Source of the DNA: DASQPJ01 sp036268355
Lineage (GTDB): Bacteria; Actinomycetota; Actinomycetes; Sporichthyales; Sporichthyaceae
Length of the DNA: 64,000 nt
Assembly: GCA_036268355.1 (NCBI GenBank)
Contig: DATAUG010000117.1
Span: 14,684-78,683, forward strand
Reading direction: 5' to 3'
A program made the position numbers and the translations under genes. A model generated the notes under the pieces. The model did no database searches. It saw only the letters and a program-made list of their open reading frames with translations, and was not told the DNA's origin. Positions 1 through 8,494 of the stretch are shown here, piece after piece; the first letter of the stretch is position 1; the number at the start of each line of letters is the position of its first letter.

Positions 1-2
1 GA

Positions 3-692
3 CCGGCCACTGTCCATCCGACGCTCGCCGTGTTGGCGCACACCGTGGGCGACCGCTTGGGGCCGCAGGGTGCGCGCCTGGCCGTGGTGTTCGCACCCTG
101 GTTGTGCGCGACCCGCGCGAAGCGCCCGGCGGCGATGCGTGCCGTTGTGCTCACGTGCGTCAACACCGCCCTGCCGTACGCCGAGGGGCGGCTGCGTACG
201 GGCCTGCTGCGCACCGTCCAGCGCTCCACCGAGCAGCTGGCGACGCCCGAGCCCGATCGGCGACGCCTGCAGCAGGCCTGGTGCGGCGGGCGCGAGAGCC
301 GGGTCGCCGCGCTGACCGTGCGCCGGGCCGTCCGGGTCGTCGCCGACGTCCTGCCGCCCGGGGCCACGCACGACGAGGAGTTGCTGGGGCTGTTGGAGGA
401 CTGCATCAACGCCGCCCGCGCGGCAGCGGGCCGCCCGCCGGTCCATCCCAGACTGCCCCGCGAGTGCTGCCCGGACCACATCGACGTGGTGACCGGCTGG
501 ATCAGCCACCCGGTGACCGGCGAGCGAGTCCGCAGCTACCGGCCGCTGGACCTCGACTGGGGCAATCGACTGGCCGGCGCGGCCGGCTCCGCGGCGCTGA
601 CCCTGGCGCCCCCGCTCGAGGCACCCCGGCCGCCGAGCGGTCGGATCCGCGGGCGGATCAGCAGGTGGCTCGCATCCGATCCGGGGACGTGA
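3..692 (+). CDS. Hypothetical protein, probably cut by the left window edge
   Basis: The reading frame is open from the first bases of the window, so the true start may lie outside; the first internal start is a GTG at 30 (220 residues from there). The protein is Arg/Ala-rich and mostly helical-looking. It has a Cys-Cys pair near residue 147 and a proline-rich C-terminus. Codon use strongly favours G/C in third positions, as in its neighbours, so I consider it a real gene. I do not recognise a domain and assign no function. About 190 bases without a recognisable gene follow. Confidence 0.5.
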   Translation, partial: PATVHPTLAVLAHTVGDRLGPQGARLAVVFAPWLCATRAKRPAAMRAVVLTCVNTALPYAEGRLRTGLLRTVQRSTEQLATPEPDRRRLQQAWCGGRESRVAALTVRRAVRVVADVLPPGATHDEELLGLLEDCINAARAAAGRPPVHPRLPRECCPDHIDVVTGWISHPVTGERVRSYRPLDLDWGNRLAGAAGSAALTLAPPLEAPRPPSGRIRGRISRWLASDPGT

Positions 693-885
693 CGGGAGCC
701 GGCAACGTGTTCGCCCGATACCCCCGGAAGTCCCGGTTCTTTCATCGACCGACGTCTAGCGTTCCGGTCCACCCGCCGGCGGCAGCCGGCCGTCGGGCGG
801 GTCCGGCATCACCGGGCGGGGCGGGGCACAGCGCGCGGGGGCGGCGCCCGCGGGATCGGGCCGGCGCTGCCCGTGGCGTGGCACG

Positions 886-1605
886 TCACATGACCAGGTG
901 GGTGTCCAACCAGGCCAGGGTGCGTTGCCACGCGTCGGCCGCGGCGGCCGGTTGGAACACGGCCGGCCGGTCGTCGCAGTGGAACCCGTGATCGGCGTCG
1001 GGGTACCGGACGACCTCGGTGACAACGTCGGACTTGGCGGCTGCGCCGCGCAGGGCTTCGACCTGCTCGACGGGGATTCCCTTGTCCAGGTCGCCGTAGA
1101 GACCCAACCACGGGGTTTGCAAGGTGGGTGCGAGCTCGACCAGTGGCGGAAGGCCGAAGCGACCGTCCAGCACGCCCCCGCCGTAGAAGCTCACAGCCGC
1201 CCCCAACGGGCGCGCGGCCGCGGCGGCCAGCGCCACGCTGCCACCCATGCAGAAGCCGATGACGGCGCAGCGCCGCGGAGGGAGTCCCTCGGCCCGGAAC
1301 AAGGCCAGAACAGAGCTGATGTCCATGTCCAGACCCTCGGGCGTGAGCGAGGACATCGCCTGCCGCGCCGAGTCGATATCGTCGTACTCGAAGACCGGTG
1401 AGTTCACTCGATGGAACAGTGCCGGCGCCAGGGCCATATGGCCGGCTTCAGCCAGGCGCTCGACAATCTCCTCGATGTGGCGGGTGATCCCGAAGGCCTC
1501 CTGGATGACCACGATCCCGCCGCGCACCACAGCGAAGGGCGCTGACCGGTAGGCCGGCATTGCTCCGTCGGCGGTTCTGACCCGCACAGCGCTACCGCTC
1601 GACAT
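886..1605 (-). CDS. Dienelactone hydrolase family protein
   Basis: This is an alpha/beta hydrolase of the dienelactone hydrolase family (239 residues, the usual length). The Cys-Asp-His triad is visible: nucleophile Cys119 in GFCMGG, Asp172 or Asp174 in YGDLDKG, and His206 in DADHGF. Glu36 in QEAFG matches the glutamate that activates the cysteine in characterised members. The family opens lactone rings in chloroaromatic catabolism, but many homologues act on other esters, so the substrate is unknown. No aromatic-degradation genes flank it. I chose the ATG at 1605 because an AAGGAG-type site lies about 8 bases upstream; the frame stays open further 5' without a better start. It is divergent from the O-methyltransferase gene and shares a short promoter region with it. 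Confidence 0.87.
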   Translation of the reverse strand: MSSGSAVRVRTADGAMPAYRSAPFAVVRGGIVVIQEAFGITRHIEEIVERLAEAGHMALAPALFHRVNSPVFEYDDIDSARQAMSSLTPEGLDMDISSVLALFRAEGLPPRRCAVIGFCMGGSVALAAAAARPLGAAVSFYGGGVLDGRFGLPPLVELAPTLQTPWLGLYGDLDKGIPVEQVEALRGAAAKSDVVTEVVRYPDADHGFHCDDRPAVFQPAAAADAWQRTLAWLDTHLVM

Positions 1606-1709
1606 CCCGCTCGCTCCTTGTCCCCGACCGAGTTTCTTGTCCCCGACCGGTTTCTGGTTCCCGGTTCCGTCGACCGACCATAGTGCTCGTACCAACCAGG
1701 AGGTCAGCC

Positions 1710-2615
1710 GTGTCCGCCTCGTGCCCGTCGCGTTCGTTGCTCGGAGCCACCGGTGTCGCCGCCGGCACGGCCATGCTCGCCACCCGCGCCCGCGGTGCGA
1801 CCAAGGCGGTGCTGGCATTGGCCGCGGTCGGCGCCGGCGCGGTCGCGGCCAACGAGGCCATCGGCAAGCCGATCCCGGTGCTGCGCTGGAGTTTCCTGCG
1901 CCTGATGCTCGGGATCAAGAAGCTCACCACCGATTGGCAGGTGGGCGACGGTCGCGAGGAGGCCGCCGCCGAGTACGTCGCGCGCAACGCGCGCCGCGGC
2001 GACGCCGACGACGTCATCGCGACCATCGACCGCTACTGCCGGACCAAGAGTTTCCTGATCAACGTCGGGGACGAGAAGGGCGAGATCCTCGACGCGGCCG
2101 TTCGTGCGGTCAAGCCGTCGTTCGTGCTCGAACTCGGCACCTACGTCGGCTACGGTGCGATGCGCCTGGCCCGCGCCGCGCCGGACGCCCGGGTCGTGAC
2201 CGTCGAGTTCGTTCCCGCCAACGCCGCTATCGCGCGGCGGATCATCGAACATGCCGGCCTGTCCGACCGCATCACCGTCGTCGAGGGGACACTGGCCGAC
2301 GGCGGGAAAACCCTGGAGCATCTGCGCACCGTGATCGGACTGGGCCCCGGCGGGCTGGACGCCGTCTTCCTCGACCACGCGAAGGACCACTACCTGTCCG
2401 ACCTGCACCACCTGGAGGACAACGGGTGGCTGCACCCCGGAACCGTGGTGGTGGCCGACAACATCCGCTTCCCCGGCGCCCCGGACTACCGCGCCTACAT
2501 GCAGGAGCAGCAAGGCCTTCGTTGGCGCACCGTGGAGCACGAGACCCATGCGGAGTACCAGAGCCTCATCAAGGACCTGGTGCTCGAGTCCAGCTACCTC
2601 GGCCCGGGACAGTAG
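1710..2615 (+). CDS. COMT-like SAM-dependent O-methyltransferase
   Basis: The 301-residue protein has a hydrophobic, Ala-rich N-terminus (residues about 10-50, probably a membrane or export segment) followed by a Rossmann methyltransferase domain. The domain resembles catechol O-methyltransferase: INVGDEKG near 117-124, the SAM-binding loop LELGTYVGYGA near 140-150, and metal and catalytic positions Asp222, His223 and Lys225 in LDHAKDHY with Asp250-Asn251 in ADNIRFPGAPDY. These match the Mg-binding Asp/Asp/Asn and the catalytic Lys of COMT, so methyl transfer to a catechol-type hydroxyl is likely; the acceptor is unknown. The start is GTG 1710, six bases after AGGAGG. The N-terminal hydrophobic extension is unusual for cytosolic COMT. 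A CTGAC-N5-GTCAG dyad lies 12 bases after the stop. Confidence 0.85.
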   Translation: MSASCPSRSLLGATGVAAGTAMLATRARGATKAVLALAAVGAGAVAANEAIGKPIPVLRWSFLRLMLGIKKLTTDWQVGDGREEAAAEYVARNARRGDADDVIATIDRYCRTKSFLINVGDEKGEILDAAVRAVKPSFVLELGTYVGYGAMRLARAAPDARVVTVEFVPANAAIARRIIEHAGLSDRITVVEGTLADGGKTLEHLRTVIGLGPGGLDAVFLDHAKDHYLSDLHHLEDNGWLHPGTVVVADNIRFPGAPDYRAYMQEQQGLRWRTVEHETHAEYQSLIKDLVLESSYLGPGQ

Positions 2616-2626
2616 ACCGACTGGAC

Positions 2627-2641
2627 CTGACACACCGTCAG
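2627..2641. repeat. CTGAC-N5-GTCAG dyad (perfect)
   Basis: CTGACACACCGTCAG lies between two convergent genes and overlaps the stop codon of the DksA-type gene. It is one of nine perfect copies in the window. Confidence 0.7.
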
Positions 2642-3003
2642 AAAGCACTCCTGGCAGGGCGCCCGGCCCGCCGGGCGCAGGCGATGCAGGTACGGGCCAT
2701 CGGCCGAGCGGCAAGCCGATCCGGGTCGATCGGGGCCCCGCAGGCCTCGCAGCCGCCGTAGCGGCCGGCGTCCAAGCGCCCCCGGGCGTCGTCCAGGTCG
2801 CGCAACTGTTCGACGGTCGCGTCGATCAGGGACTGGACCTGAGCGCGCTCGAACGCGGTCGTGCCCTCCGGGTCGTGCTCGTCGTCGGTCGCGGTGTCCG
2901 ACGCCTCGATGATCGCGGCAAGGTCCCGACGCAGACCGGCCAGTCGCGCCCGCGCCTGCGCGGTGGCCTCGTCCAAGGCCGCGGCAACGGTCTGCCCGTC
3001 CAT
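2638..3003 (-). CDS. TraR/DksA-type C4 zinc-finger protein
   Basis: The 121-residue protein has an N-terminal helical coiled-coil region (about 1-75) and a C-terminal four-cysteine zinc finger with Cys85, Cys88, Cys106 and Cys109. This is the layout of the TraR/DksA family. In proteobacteria DksA inserts its coiled coil into the RNA polymerase secondary channel and works with ppGpp. Actinobacterial members of this size are poorly studied, so a role at RNA polymerase is inferred. The coiled-coil tip is acidic (DTATDDEHDPEG). The gene stands alone, convergent with the O-methyltransferase gene, and its stop codon lies inside a CTGAC-N5-GTCAG dyad. Confidence 0.85.
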   Translation of the reverse strand: MDGQTVAAALDEATAQARARLAGLRRDLAAIIEASDTATDDEHDPEGTTAFERAQVQSLIDATVEQLRDLDDARGRLDAGRYGGCEACGAPIDPDRLAARPMARTCIACARRAGRPARSAF

Positions 3004-3164
3004 CTCGTCCCTTCACGGCGGCGCAGTGCCGTCCCCCGCACCCGACGAACAGCACAGTATGGGCCACGGGAGGTCCGGCAGAGCCAGGCTCAGCCGATCG
3101 GCAGGGCGTCGACCGGCGAGACCGGGGCCCCGTCGATGACCACGTCCGACGGCCGGCACACCGT

Positions 3165-3989
3165 TCAGCGGTCGTCCAGGTCGCCGTCGCGCCGAGCCGG
3201 GATCAAGGCCCGGTCGAATTCCGGCCGGACCGCGGTGGACCGGCGGGCCCGGCAGGGCATGGCGCCGAGCACGATCTCGGCGGTGAGTTCCTCGAACCCG
3301 GAGCAGATCAGCGCGGCGCCCGGGAACGGCCCGTGGCCGGCGTAGGAATCGCGCACCACCAGGCAGGTCAGACCCGCGGCGCGGGCCGAGGCGAGCCCGA
3401 CCGCCGAGTCCTCGATCGCCACTACGTGCCGCGGATCGAGACCGCTGCCCTGCAACACGTGCAGGTAAGCCTCCGGGGAAGGCTTGAGCTCGAGGACGTC
3501 CTCCGCGGTGATCACGATGTCGAACGTGCCCACGCCGAACGTGGCCGTCAGCAGCGGGCGCACCCATCGGGCGCTGCCGGTGGTGACGACGTGCAGTTCC
3601 GCGCCCGCGTCGAGCAGTTGGCGTACCAGCTGTTCGACGCCGGGGCGCGTCGGGATCCGTCCGGCGAGTGCGAGCTCCACGATCAATTCGGTCTTGCGCT
3701 CGTGCACCCGGACCGCTGTGTCGCGAGCATCCTGCAGCCCGGTGCCGCAGCAGATCAGGTAGTGCTCGATACGCCGCCTGCCGCCCGGGACGGCCAGCAG
3801 GTTGGCGTAGGTGTCGAGGTCCCACTGCACGTCGACGCCGAGCTCGGCGAAAGCCGCGTTGAACGCGACCCGGTGACCCTCGGGTTCGCTGTCGAACAGG
3901 GTCCCGTCGACATCGAAGGCCACCGCCACCCGGTCCGCGCAGCGATGCGCCGGCGGGTCCGGCTGTGTCTGCCGGCGACGACCGCCCAC
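3165..3989 (-). CDS. HAD-superfamily phosphatase, CbbY/beta-phosphoglucomutase type
   Basis: This 274-residue haloacid-dehalogenase hydrolase carries all four motifs: nucleophile Asp26 and acid/base Asp28 in DVDGTLFDSE, motif II TTGS at about 136-139, Lys169 in LKPSPEAY, and Glu193-Asp194 in AIEDS. The cap sequence with LLAVPGGRRRIEHYL resembles CbbY-type enzymes, which dephosphorylate sugar phosphates such as xylulose bisphosphate; the exact substrate cannot be read from sequence. The first 20 residues and the Arg-rich C-terminal 40 residues are not part of the fold, and the true start could be slightly downstream. No carbon-fixation genes are nearby. Upstream lies a copy of the 50-bp palindromic repeat. 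Confidence 0.83.
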   Translation of the reverse strand: MGGRRRQTQPDPPAHRCADRVAVAFDVDGTLFDSEPEGHRVAFNAAFAELGVDVQWDLDTYANLLAVPGGRRRIEHYLICCGTGLQDARDTAVRVHERKTELIVELALAGRIPTRPGVEQLVRQLLDAGAELHVVTTGSARWVRPLLTATFGVGTFDIVITAEDVLELKPSPEAYLHVLQGSGLDPRHVVAIEDSAVGLASARAAGLTCLVVRDSYAGHGPFPGAALICSGFEELTAEIVLGAMPCRARRSTAVRPEFDRALIPARRDGDLDDR

Positions 3990-4094
3990 CGTACCCGCCC
4001 TCCTCGGCGCCGAAACCCCGATCAGAACGCACGGGTGCCGGCTGCGCCCTCACCCCGGTGGCTGGGACGGGGGGTGAATCGCCACGGCACCCCT

Positions 4095-4144
4095 CTTGCG
4101 TCCGGGTAACCAGCACCTATAGGTGAAGGTTCCCCGGACGCAAC
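4095..4144. repeat. 50-bp palindromic element, copy 1
   Basis: The arms TTGCGTCCGGGTAACC and GGTTCCCCGGACGCAA (one mismatch) flank a perfect central palindrome CACCTATAGGTG at 4114-4125. The same arms and centre occur at 49005-49054, and related arms at three other places. The element sits between the HAD phosphatase start and the tautomerase stop. No T-run follows it. Confidence 0.85.
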
Positions 4145-4177
4145 GCTGTTCTGGGTGCGCCGGCCGGAGGGAGGCGA

Positions 4178-4669
4178 TCAGTTGGCGGTACTCCAGTCCC
4201 GGTTGCCCGGGGTGAGCGCGAGGTTCACCGGCAGCTTCTCGGTCTGGCTGTACGGCGAGGCCTTATTCTCGGCGACCCACCGCTTCTCGGCGATCGACTC
4301 GAACGGCGGCGGAATCTCACCCTGCAGCGACCAGAGATCGGCCGGCGGCTCGGTGATGGTGAATTCCCAGTCGAAGCCACGCTCGCAGACCCAGGGCGCG
4401 ATCACGGAGTCGACGTTCTTCGTCCACCACTCACGGATCACCGGCCCGGGCAGCGTGCGCGCCATCTGGTCGATCTGGATCCGCACGAAACCGTCGTGCG
4501 CGTCACCGCTGACGAACATGTTCCCCGTCGCGACCTCCTCGAAGATCACCACGACGTAGAACCGCGGGATCGGAACAGCCTCGTAGATGCGAGTGATCGC
4601 CTCGGCGAAGTCCTTCTTGTCCTCGGCGGAATAGGCGTTTGCCGGGTGGTGGATCTTCCAGAGCGGCAT
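4178..4669 (-). CDS. Tautomerase-family protein (cis-CaaD-like)
   Basis: The 163-residue protein starts MPLWKIHHP. After loss of Met the N-terminal Pro would be the catalytic base used by the tautomerase superfamily. Its length, about twice that of 4-oxalocrotonate tautomerase, fits the fused-subunit (cis-3-chloroacrylic acid dehalogenase-like) group. Tautomerase homology is clear in the N-terminal half (SAEDKKDFAEAITRIYEA); the C-terminal WW-rich half is less familiar. The substrate is unknown. It is divergent from an HxlR regulator, and a 6-9-6 dyad lies between them, so regulation by that protein is likely. An AAAGGGG-type site precedes the start. Confidence 0.75.
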   Translation of the reverse strand: MPLWKIHHPANAYSAEDKKDFAEAITRIYEAVPIPRFYVVVIFEEVATGNMFVSGDAHDGFVRIQIDQMARTLPGPVIREWWTKNVDSVIAPWVCERGFDWEFTITEPPADLWSLQGEIPPPFESIAEKRWVAENKASPYSQTEKLPVNLALTPGNRDWSTAN

Positions 4670-4722
4670 CTTGCATCCCCTTTCGTCGGTCGTTGGTCAC
4701 CTCCCCGAAACAAACCACAGAT

Positions 4723-4743
4723 TGAGTCGTGAAACAAGACTCA
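4723..4743. promoter_or_regulatory. Candidate HxlR operator (TGAGTC-N9-GACTCA)
   Basis: A perfect 6-bp inverted repeat with a 9-base spacer lies in the AT-richer gap between the divergent tautomerase and HxlR genes. Its position suggests binding by the HxlR dimer; this is inference from location and symmetry. Confidence 0.55.
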
Positions 4744-4814
4744 GTCTGAATTTTGTACTAACTGGATGGGTTCGACACGGTCCACCTGGGCAACCGAGTT
4801 GCTAAACTGAACTC

Positions 4815-5375
4815 ATGAAGCAGGAGCTGTCGGACTGGCCGTGCTCGGTCGCCCGCGTCGTGGAACTGTTCGGCGACACCTGGACGCCGCTGATCATGCG
4901 CGACCTCTACCACGGGCTGACCCGGTTCGACGAGTTCCAGTCCTCGCTCGGGGTTGCCCGCAACACCCTTTCCGACCGGCTCAACCGGCTCGTCGAGGCC
5001 GGCGTGGTGAGCAAGCGCCTCTACCAGGACAATCCGCCCCGCAACGAGTACCTGCTCACCGACAAGGGCCGCGACTTCTTCGGGGTCCTGCTCGCGATGG
5101 CCGACTGGGGCGACCGCTGGCTGGACGGCGCGCTCGGCGCCCCGGTCACCTTCCACCATCTGTCCTGCGGGCACGACCTCGGCACCCGCACGATCTGCAC
5201 CGGGTGCGGGAACTCGGTCGGCTCCCACGAGATCGAGTTCCGCGTCGGCCCCGGCTACCCCGAACAGGTGCCGCAGGGCCGCGACCTGCGGCCCCGGTTG
5301 GCCCCGGCCAGTCCGCGGCCCGCGCGCCGGCGCAAGCGAGCCGGCCCGGCGCGCACCGGGTCCGCCATCGGCTGA
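4815..5375 (+). CDS. HxlR-family transcriptional regulator
   Basis: A winged-helix HxlR domain covers residues about 10-105. It has the family's Cys near the N-terminus (Cys10 in DWPCSVARVVELFGDTW), the recognition region FDEFQSSLGVARNTLSDRLNRL, and the wing with YQDNPPRNEYLLTDKG. After it comes a Cys-containing segment with the pair CTGC and another Cys (SCGHDLGTRTICTGCGN), common in longer HxlR proteins and possibly metal-binding. The last 40 residues are Arg/Pro-rich and probably disordered. HxlR proteins often respond to aldehydes, quinones or redox state. Divergence from the tautomerase gene suggests that gene is its target. Confidence 0.88.
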   Translation: MKQELSDWPCSVARVVELFGDTWTPLIMRDLYHGLTRFDEFQSSLGVARNTLSDRLNRLVEAGVVSKRLYQDNPPRNEYLLTDKGRDFFGVLLAMADWGDRWLDGALGAPVTFHHLSCGHDLGTRTICTGCGNSVGSHEIEFRVGPGYPEQVPQGRDLRPRLAPASPRPARRRKRAGPARTGSAIG

Positions 5376-5496
5376 GGCGCGCCAACCGCGCCGCGGCGCC
5401 GGTCGGGACACGACATTTTTCTGACGATGTCTGCGATCGGGGACGGCGCCCCAGCGCTGCGTACCGTGCCGGCGGATCGTCTGAGATCCTGCGCGC

Positions 5497-5955
5497 GTGG
5501 AATCGGTGTTCGACGCGGCCGGCGGGATCTCCGGGCTACAGCGCCTGGCCGCGGCGTGGCACGCTCGGGCGATCGCCGACGAGGTGGTGGGCCACGCGTT
5601 CAGCCACGGGTTCCACCCGGACCACACCGCTCGACTGGCCGACTACTGGGCGCAGGCCCTCGGCGGCCCGAGCACCTACTCCGAGCGCCACGGCGACGAG
5701 ACGTTCGTGGTCCGACTGCACAGCGGCAACGGCGTCCACGAGGAGATGGACCGCCGCGCGATCGCCTGCTTCGACGCGGCGCTGGTGGACGTGGGTCTGG
5801 ATGCCGACAACCGGTTGGCCCAGGTACTGCGCGACTACTTCGTCTGGGCGACCACGACAACGATGTCGGGCTACCCGCGATCGGCCGCCGACGTCCCGGC
5901 GGGGCTGCGGATCCCCCGCTGGTCCTGGGACGGGCCTGCGGCGGCGGACACGTAA
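5497..5955 (+). CDS. Truncated haemoglobin (group II-like globin)
   Basis: This 152-residue 2-on-2 globin-like protein has FSHGFHPDHTARLADYWAQALGG and TYSERHGDETF in the positions of helices B-E of actinobacterial group II truncated globins. The probable proximal haem ligand is His75 in VVRLHSGNG. The end PRWSWD matches the usual C-terminus of this subgroup. The Trp at position G8 that typifies group II is not evident (RRAIACF), so haem-ligand chemistry may differ. Members bind oxygen or nitric oxide; the role here is unknown. The start is GTG 5497; no strong ribosome binding site is visible, so the start is tentative. The gene stands alone. Confidence 0.75.
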   Translation: MESVFDAAGGISGLQRLAAAWHARAIADEVVGHAFSHGFHPDHTARLADYWAQALGGPSTYSERHGDETFVVRLHSGNGVHEEMDRRAIACFDAALVDVGLDADNRLAQVLRDYFVWATTTTMSGYPRSAADVPAGLRIPRWSWDGPAAADT

Positions 5956-6008
5956 GGGCGCTGCCTGACCGGGCACCGGAGTTGCGCGACCGGTCGAACG
6001 CGGCCGGC

Positions 6009-7079
6009 TCAGGGTGTCGACGCGGCCGGTGGCGCGTCGGTGTCCGACAGTTGCGGATCGGTCTGCTCGAGACCCGTCCGGGCGGGCGCAGGCTGCGGCA
6101 CCGGCGCGGTGGTGGCCGCCTGCTGGGAATCGGTCTGCCGGGAATCGGTCTGCGCGGAATCGGTCGGCCCGGTATCCGTCCGGACGGGCGCCGACTCCTC
6201 AGCCGCCCGACGGTGCTGCTGATCCCACTCCTGCTCGCGTCCGGTGTAGATCGCACCGGGTTCCAGGTTCCCGCCGTACAGTTCGCTGACGGTCACGAAG
6301 GTGTAACCACGTCTGGTCAGCTCCGCGATTATGCGGGGCACGGCGTCGACCGTGGTCGGGTGGATGTCGTGCATCAGCACGATCGAACCGGGTCGGACGC
6401 CGTCGACGGCTCGCCGATAGACCGAGTCGGCGTTGCGGTGCAACCAGTCCAGGGTGTCCACCGACCAGAGGATCACCGGATCGCCCTGCGCGGCGAGCAC
6501 CGCGCAGACCCGATCGTTGACGGCGCCGTACGGCGGACGGAAAAGCATCGGGTGCAAACCGTCGATCGAGGCCAACTCCTGCGCGGTCCGGTCCACCTGG
6601 TCGCCGACCTGGCCGTCGGACAGGCGCGTCAGCTGCGGGTGCGACCAACTGTGGTTGCCGACCTCATGGCCGGCCGCGAGCTCGGCCCGTACCGCATCGG
6701 GGCTCTGTGCGGCCATCTCGCCGACGTCGAAGAAGGTGGCCTTGACACCGGCCGACGCCAGGATTCCCAACAGGCGTCCGGTGTCCGCGATCGGACCGTC
6801 GTCGAAGGTCAGCGCGACGCACCGGACGACCAGGCAGTTCGGGGTGTCCGGCAGCGGTGCCGGCGCATCGCTGCGATGTGCCAGGGAGACGGCCGCGCCC
6901 TGCTCGATCTCGGGGGCCGGCGACTGCGTGGCGACCGGCACGGCGATCGTCGCGGAGGTGACGCCCGCGGCAGGGCTGTACCCAACGGCCGGCCGCGCCG
7001 GCGGCGGGCCGACGGCAAGGGCCAGCGAGCCGACCAAGGAGGTCAAGCCGAGCACGGCCAGCGCACGGCGCCCATCCAC
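6009..7079 (-). CDS. Secreted polysaccharide deacetylase (NodB domain)
   Basis: The 356-residue protein has an N-terminal signal peptide or anchor (hydrophobic about 6-24) and a NodB catalytic domain. All five motifs are present: TFDDGP with Asp93-Asp94, the zinc-binding HSWSH with His143 and His147, RPPYG at 181-185, DTLDW with Asp208, and LMHD with His237. It is predicted to remove acetyl groups from cell-wall or extracellular sugars. After the domain comes a tail of about 85 residues rich in Gln, Thr, Asp and Pro with short repeats (TDSAQTDSRQTDSQQ), probably disordered. It is divergent from the VOC gene. Peptidoglycan or chitin oligomers are the likeliest substrates, by family only. Confidence 0.88.
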   Translation of the reverse strand: MDGRRALAVLGLTSLVGSLALAVGPPPARPAVGYSPAAGVTSATIAVPVATQSPAPEIEQGAAVSLAHRSDAPAPLPDTPNCLVVRCVALTFDDGPIADTGRLLGILASAGVKATFFDVGEMAAQSPDAVRAELAAGHEVGNHSWSHPQLTRLSDGQVGDQVDRTAQELASIDGLHPMLFRPPYGAVNDRVCAVLAAQGDPVILWSVDTLDWLHRNADSVYRRAVDGVRPGSIVLMHDIHPTTVDAVPRIIAELTRRGYTFVTVSELYGGNLEPGAIYTGREQEWDQQHRRAAEESAPVRTDTGPTDSAQTDSRQTDSQQAATTAPVPQPAPARTGLEQTDPQLSDTDAPPAASTP

Positions 7080-7234
7080 AGTTCAAGATCAAATTGCCTG
7101 AACGGTGCGGCTGTCACCCCGAGACGATCAATTCTTGGCCATTCCCGAGGCCGTCGGGACCGATTGTCACCGGCCGATATCCGGTGGTGCAGGATCGGTT
7201 GCGCCCGACCAGCGGCACCGAGGAGGATCCAGCG

Positions 7235-7696
7235 ATGACGGTCCAGCCGATACCGGACGGCTACCCCCGACTCATGCCCTACCTGTCGATCGACGGAGCC
7301 GCCGCCGCGATCGACTTCTACCGCAGCGTGTTCGGTGCGCAGGAACGCATGCGGATGCCCGGCCCCGACGGCAAACTCGGCCACGCGGAACTCGCCTTCG
7401 GGGAATCGATCCTGATGCTGGCCGACATCTCGCCGATGAGCCCGGCCGACCCCCGCAAGCTCGGCGGCAGCCCGGTGACCGTGATGCTCTACGTTGCCGA
7501 TGTCGACACCACGTATGCGGCGGCTCTGGACGCCGGGGCGAGCGGCGAATCCCCACCGCAGGACCAGTTCTACGGCGACCGGTCGGCGAATCTGGTCGAC
7601 CCCTGGGGTCACCGCTGGCACATCTCCACCCACGTCGAGGACGTGGACCCGGAGGAGATGAACCGCCGGATGCAGAACCTGATGCCGGGGGCGTGA
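7235..7696 (+). CDS. VOC (glyoxalase/PhnB-like) family protein
   Basis: This 153-residue protein of the vicinal-oxygen-chelate fold belongs to the PhnB-like group: YLSIDGAAAAIDFYRSVFGAQERMRMPGPDGKLGHAEL at the N-terminus and DRSANLVDPWGHRWHISTHVEDV at the C-terminus. His and Glu in GHAEL and the later acidic positions could bind a metal, but PhnB-like proteins are often of unknown activity. AGGAGG lies 8 bases before the ATG at 7235; earlier in-frame starts lack such a site. It stands alone, divergent from the deacetylase. Confidence 0.83.
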   Translation: MTVQPIPDGYPRLMPYLSIDGAAAAIDFYRSVFGAQERMRMPGPDGKLGHAELAFGESILMLADISPMSPADPRKLGGSPVTVMLYVADVDTTYAAALDAGASGESPPQDQFYGDRSANLVDPWGHRWHISTHVEDVDPEEMNRRMQNLMPGA

Positions 7697-8017
7697 CCGA
7701 GGTGCGCCGACGACGATCTCGTGCTCGGCCGCCGTGGGTGATCAAGCGGATGACGCCCATCCGGAACGAGAAGTGGTGGGGCAGCGCCACGCCGTACCCG
7801 CCCCGGGCACCCGTTCCACAAGGCTGCCGCGGAGGTGACGATCCGTCAGAACTGACGCCCGGCGTGGCGAGGCGTGGCTTCGACGTACGGAGGTACCGCC
7901 GAGCAGAGCTGAGTTCAGCCTTCGCCAGATCGGCAGCCCGGGTCGGCTGAGTTCGCACCCGCGGGGCGGGGCATTCCGAACACGCACCGGGAACATTCGT
8001 CCGGGGAGGAGAACCAA
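7697..8017. other. Intergenic, no convincing gene
   Basis: A basic 85-codon frame opens with a GTG overlapping the VOC stop (7693-7950), but it has no recognisable domain and an erratic composition, so I do not call it. A near copy of the dispersed dyad, GTGACGATCCGTCAG, lies at 7835-7849. Confidence 0.4.
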
Positions 8018-8176
8018 TTGGGCATCGCGGAGACCGTCCATCCGGACGCCGCGTGGCACTGGCCCAAGCCCTCTCCACCGGCCCGGCACCTGCCCGGCCG
8101 GATCGGATTCGGGCCGGCGGTGACGCTCCTCCGGGAACCCGCCAGGCCCTGCGGCGGCTGCGCGGCCGGACCCTGA
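8018..8176 (+). CDS. Candidate 52-residue small protein
   Basis: A TTG start at 8018 follows GGGGAGGAG by about eight bases. The frame gives 52 residues with 46 of 52 sense codons ending in G or C, matching real genes here. The protein contains a WHWP segment and ends with a CGGC motif (Pro-Cys-Gly-Gly-Cys-Ala), possibly redox- or metal-active. I know no family for it. The rest of the 7.7-8.5 kb gap shows no other coding signal. Confidence 0.35.
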   Translation: MGIAETVHPDAAWHWPKPSPPARHLPGRIGFGPAVTLLREPARPCGGCAAGP

Positions 8177-8494
8177 ACCACAACGCTGTGATGCAACTCA
8201 CACCATGTTGGACCGAGTCGCCGATCGGATGAGGGATCGGGATTCAGGGGGCAACTCGCCGGTTGCCATCTATTTCTCGCCGTCCAGGTGACAGCTTCGC
8301 CGTGCCGTCGCACGGATCGGTACGAGTCGGCACCATTTCGTCGCGTCACCGGTGGGACACGGGCTGCCACCGCGCACCTGTGCGCCGCCCGGGAGGTTGT
8401 TCATGGCCGCGTAACTGCCGGGTGACCTGGGGGCAACGGCTCGGCGAATCAATTCGGACAACCACTGCGGGCACAGCCATCGGACGGAGGTCGG

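Noticed and set aside
7693..7950. An 85-codon frame overlapping the VOC stop
   Set aside because: No recognisable domain, very Arg/Pro-rich, no ribosome site of its own.
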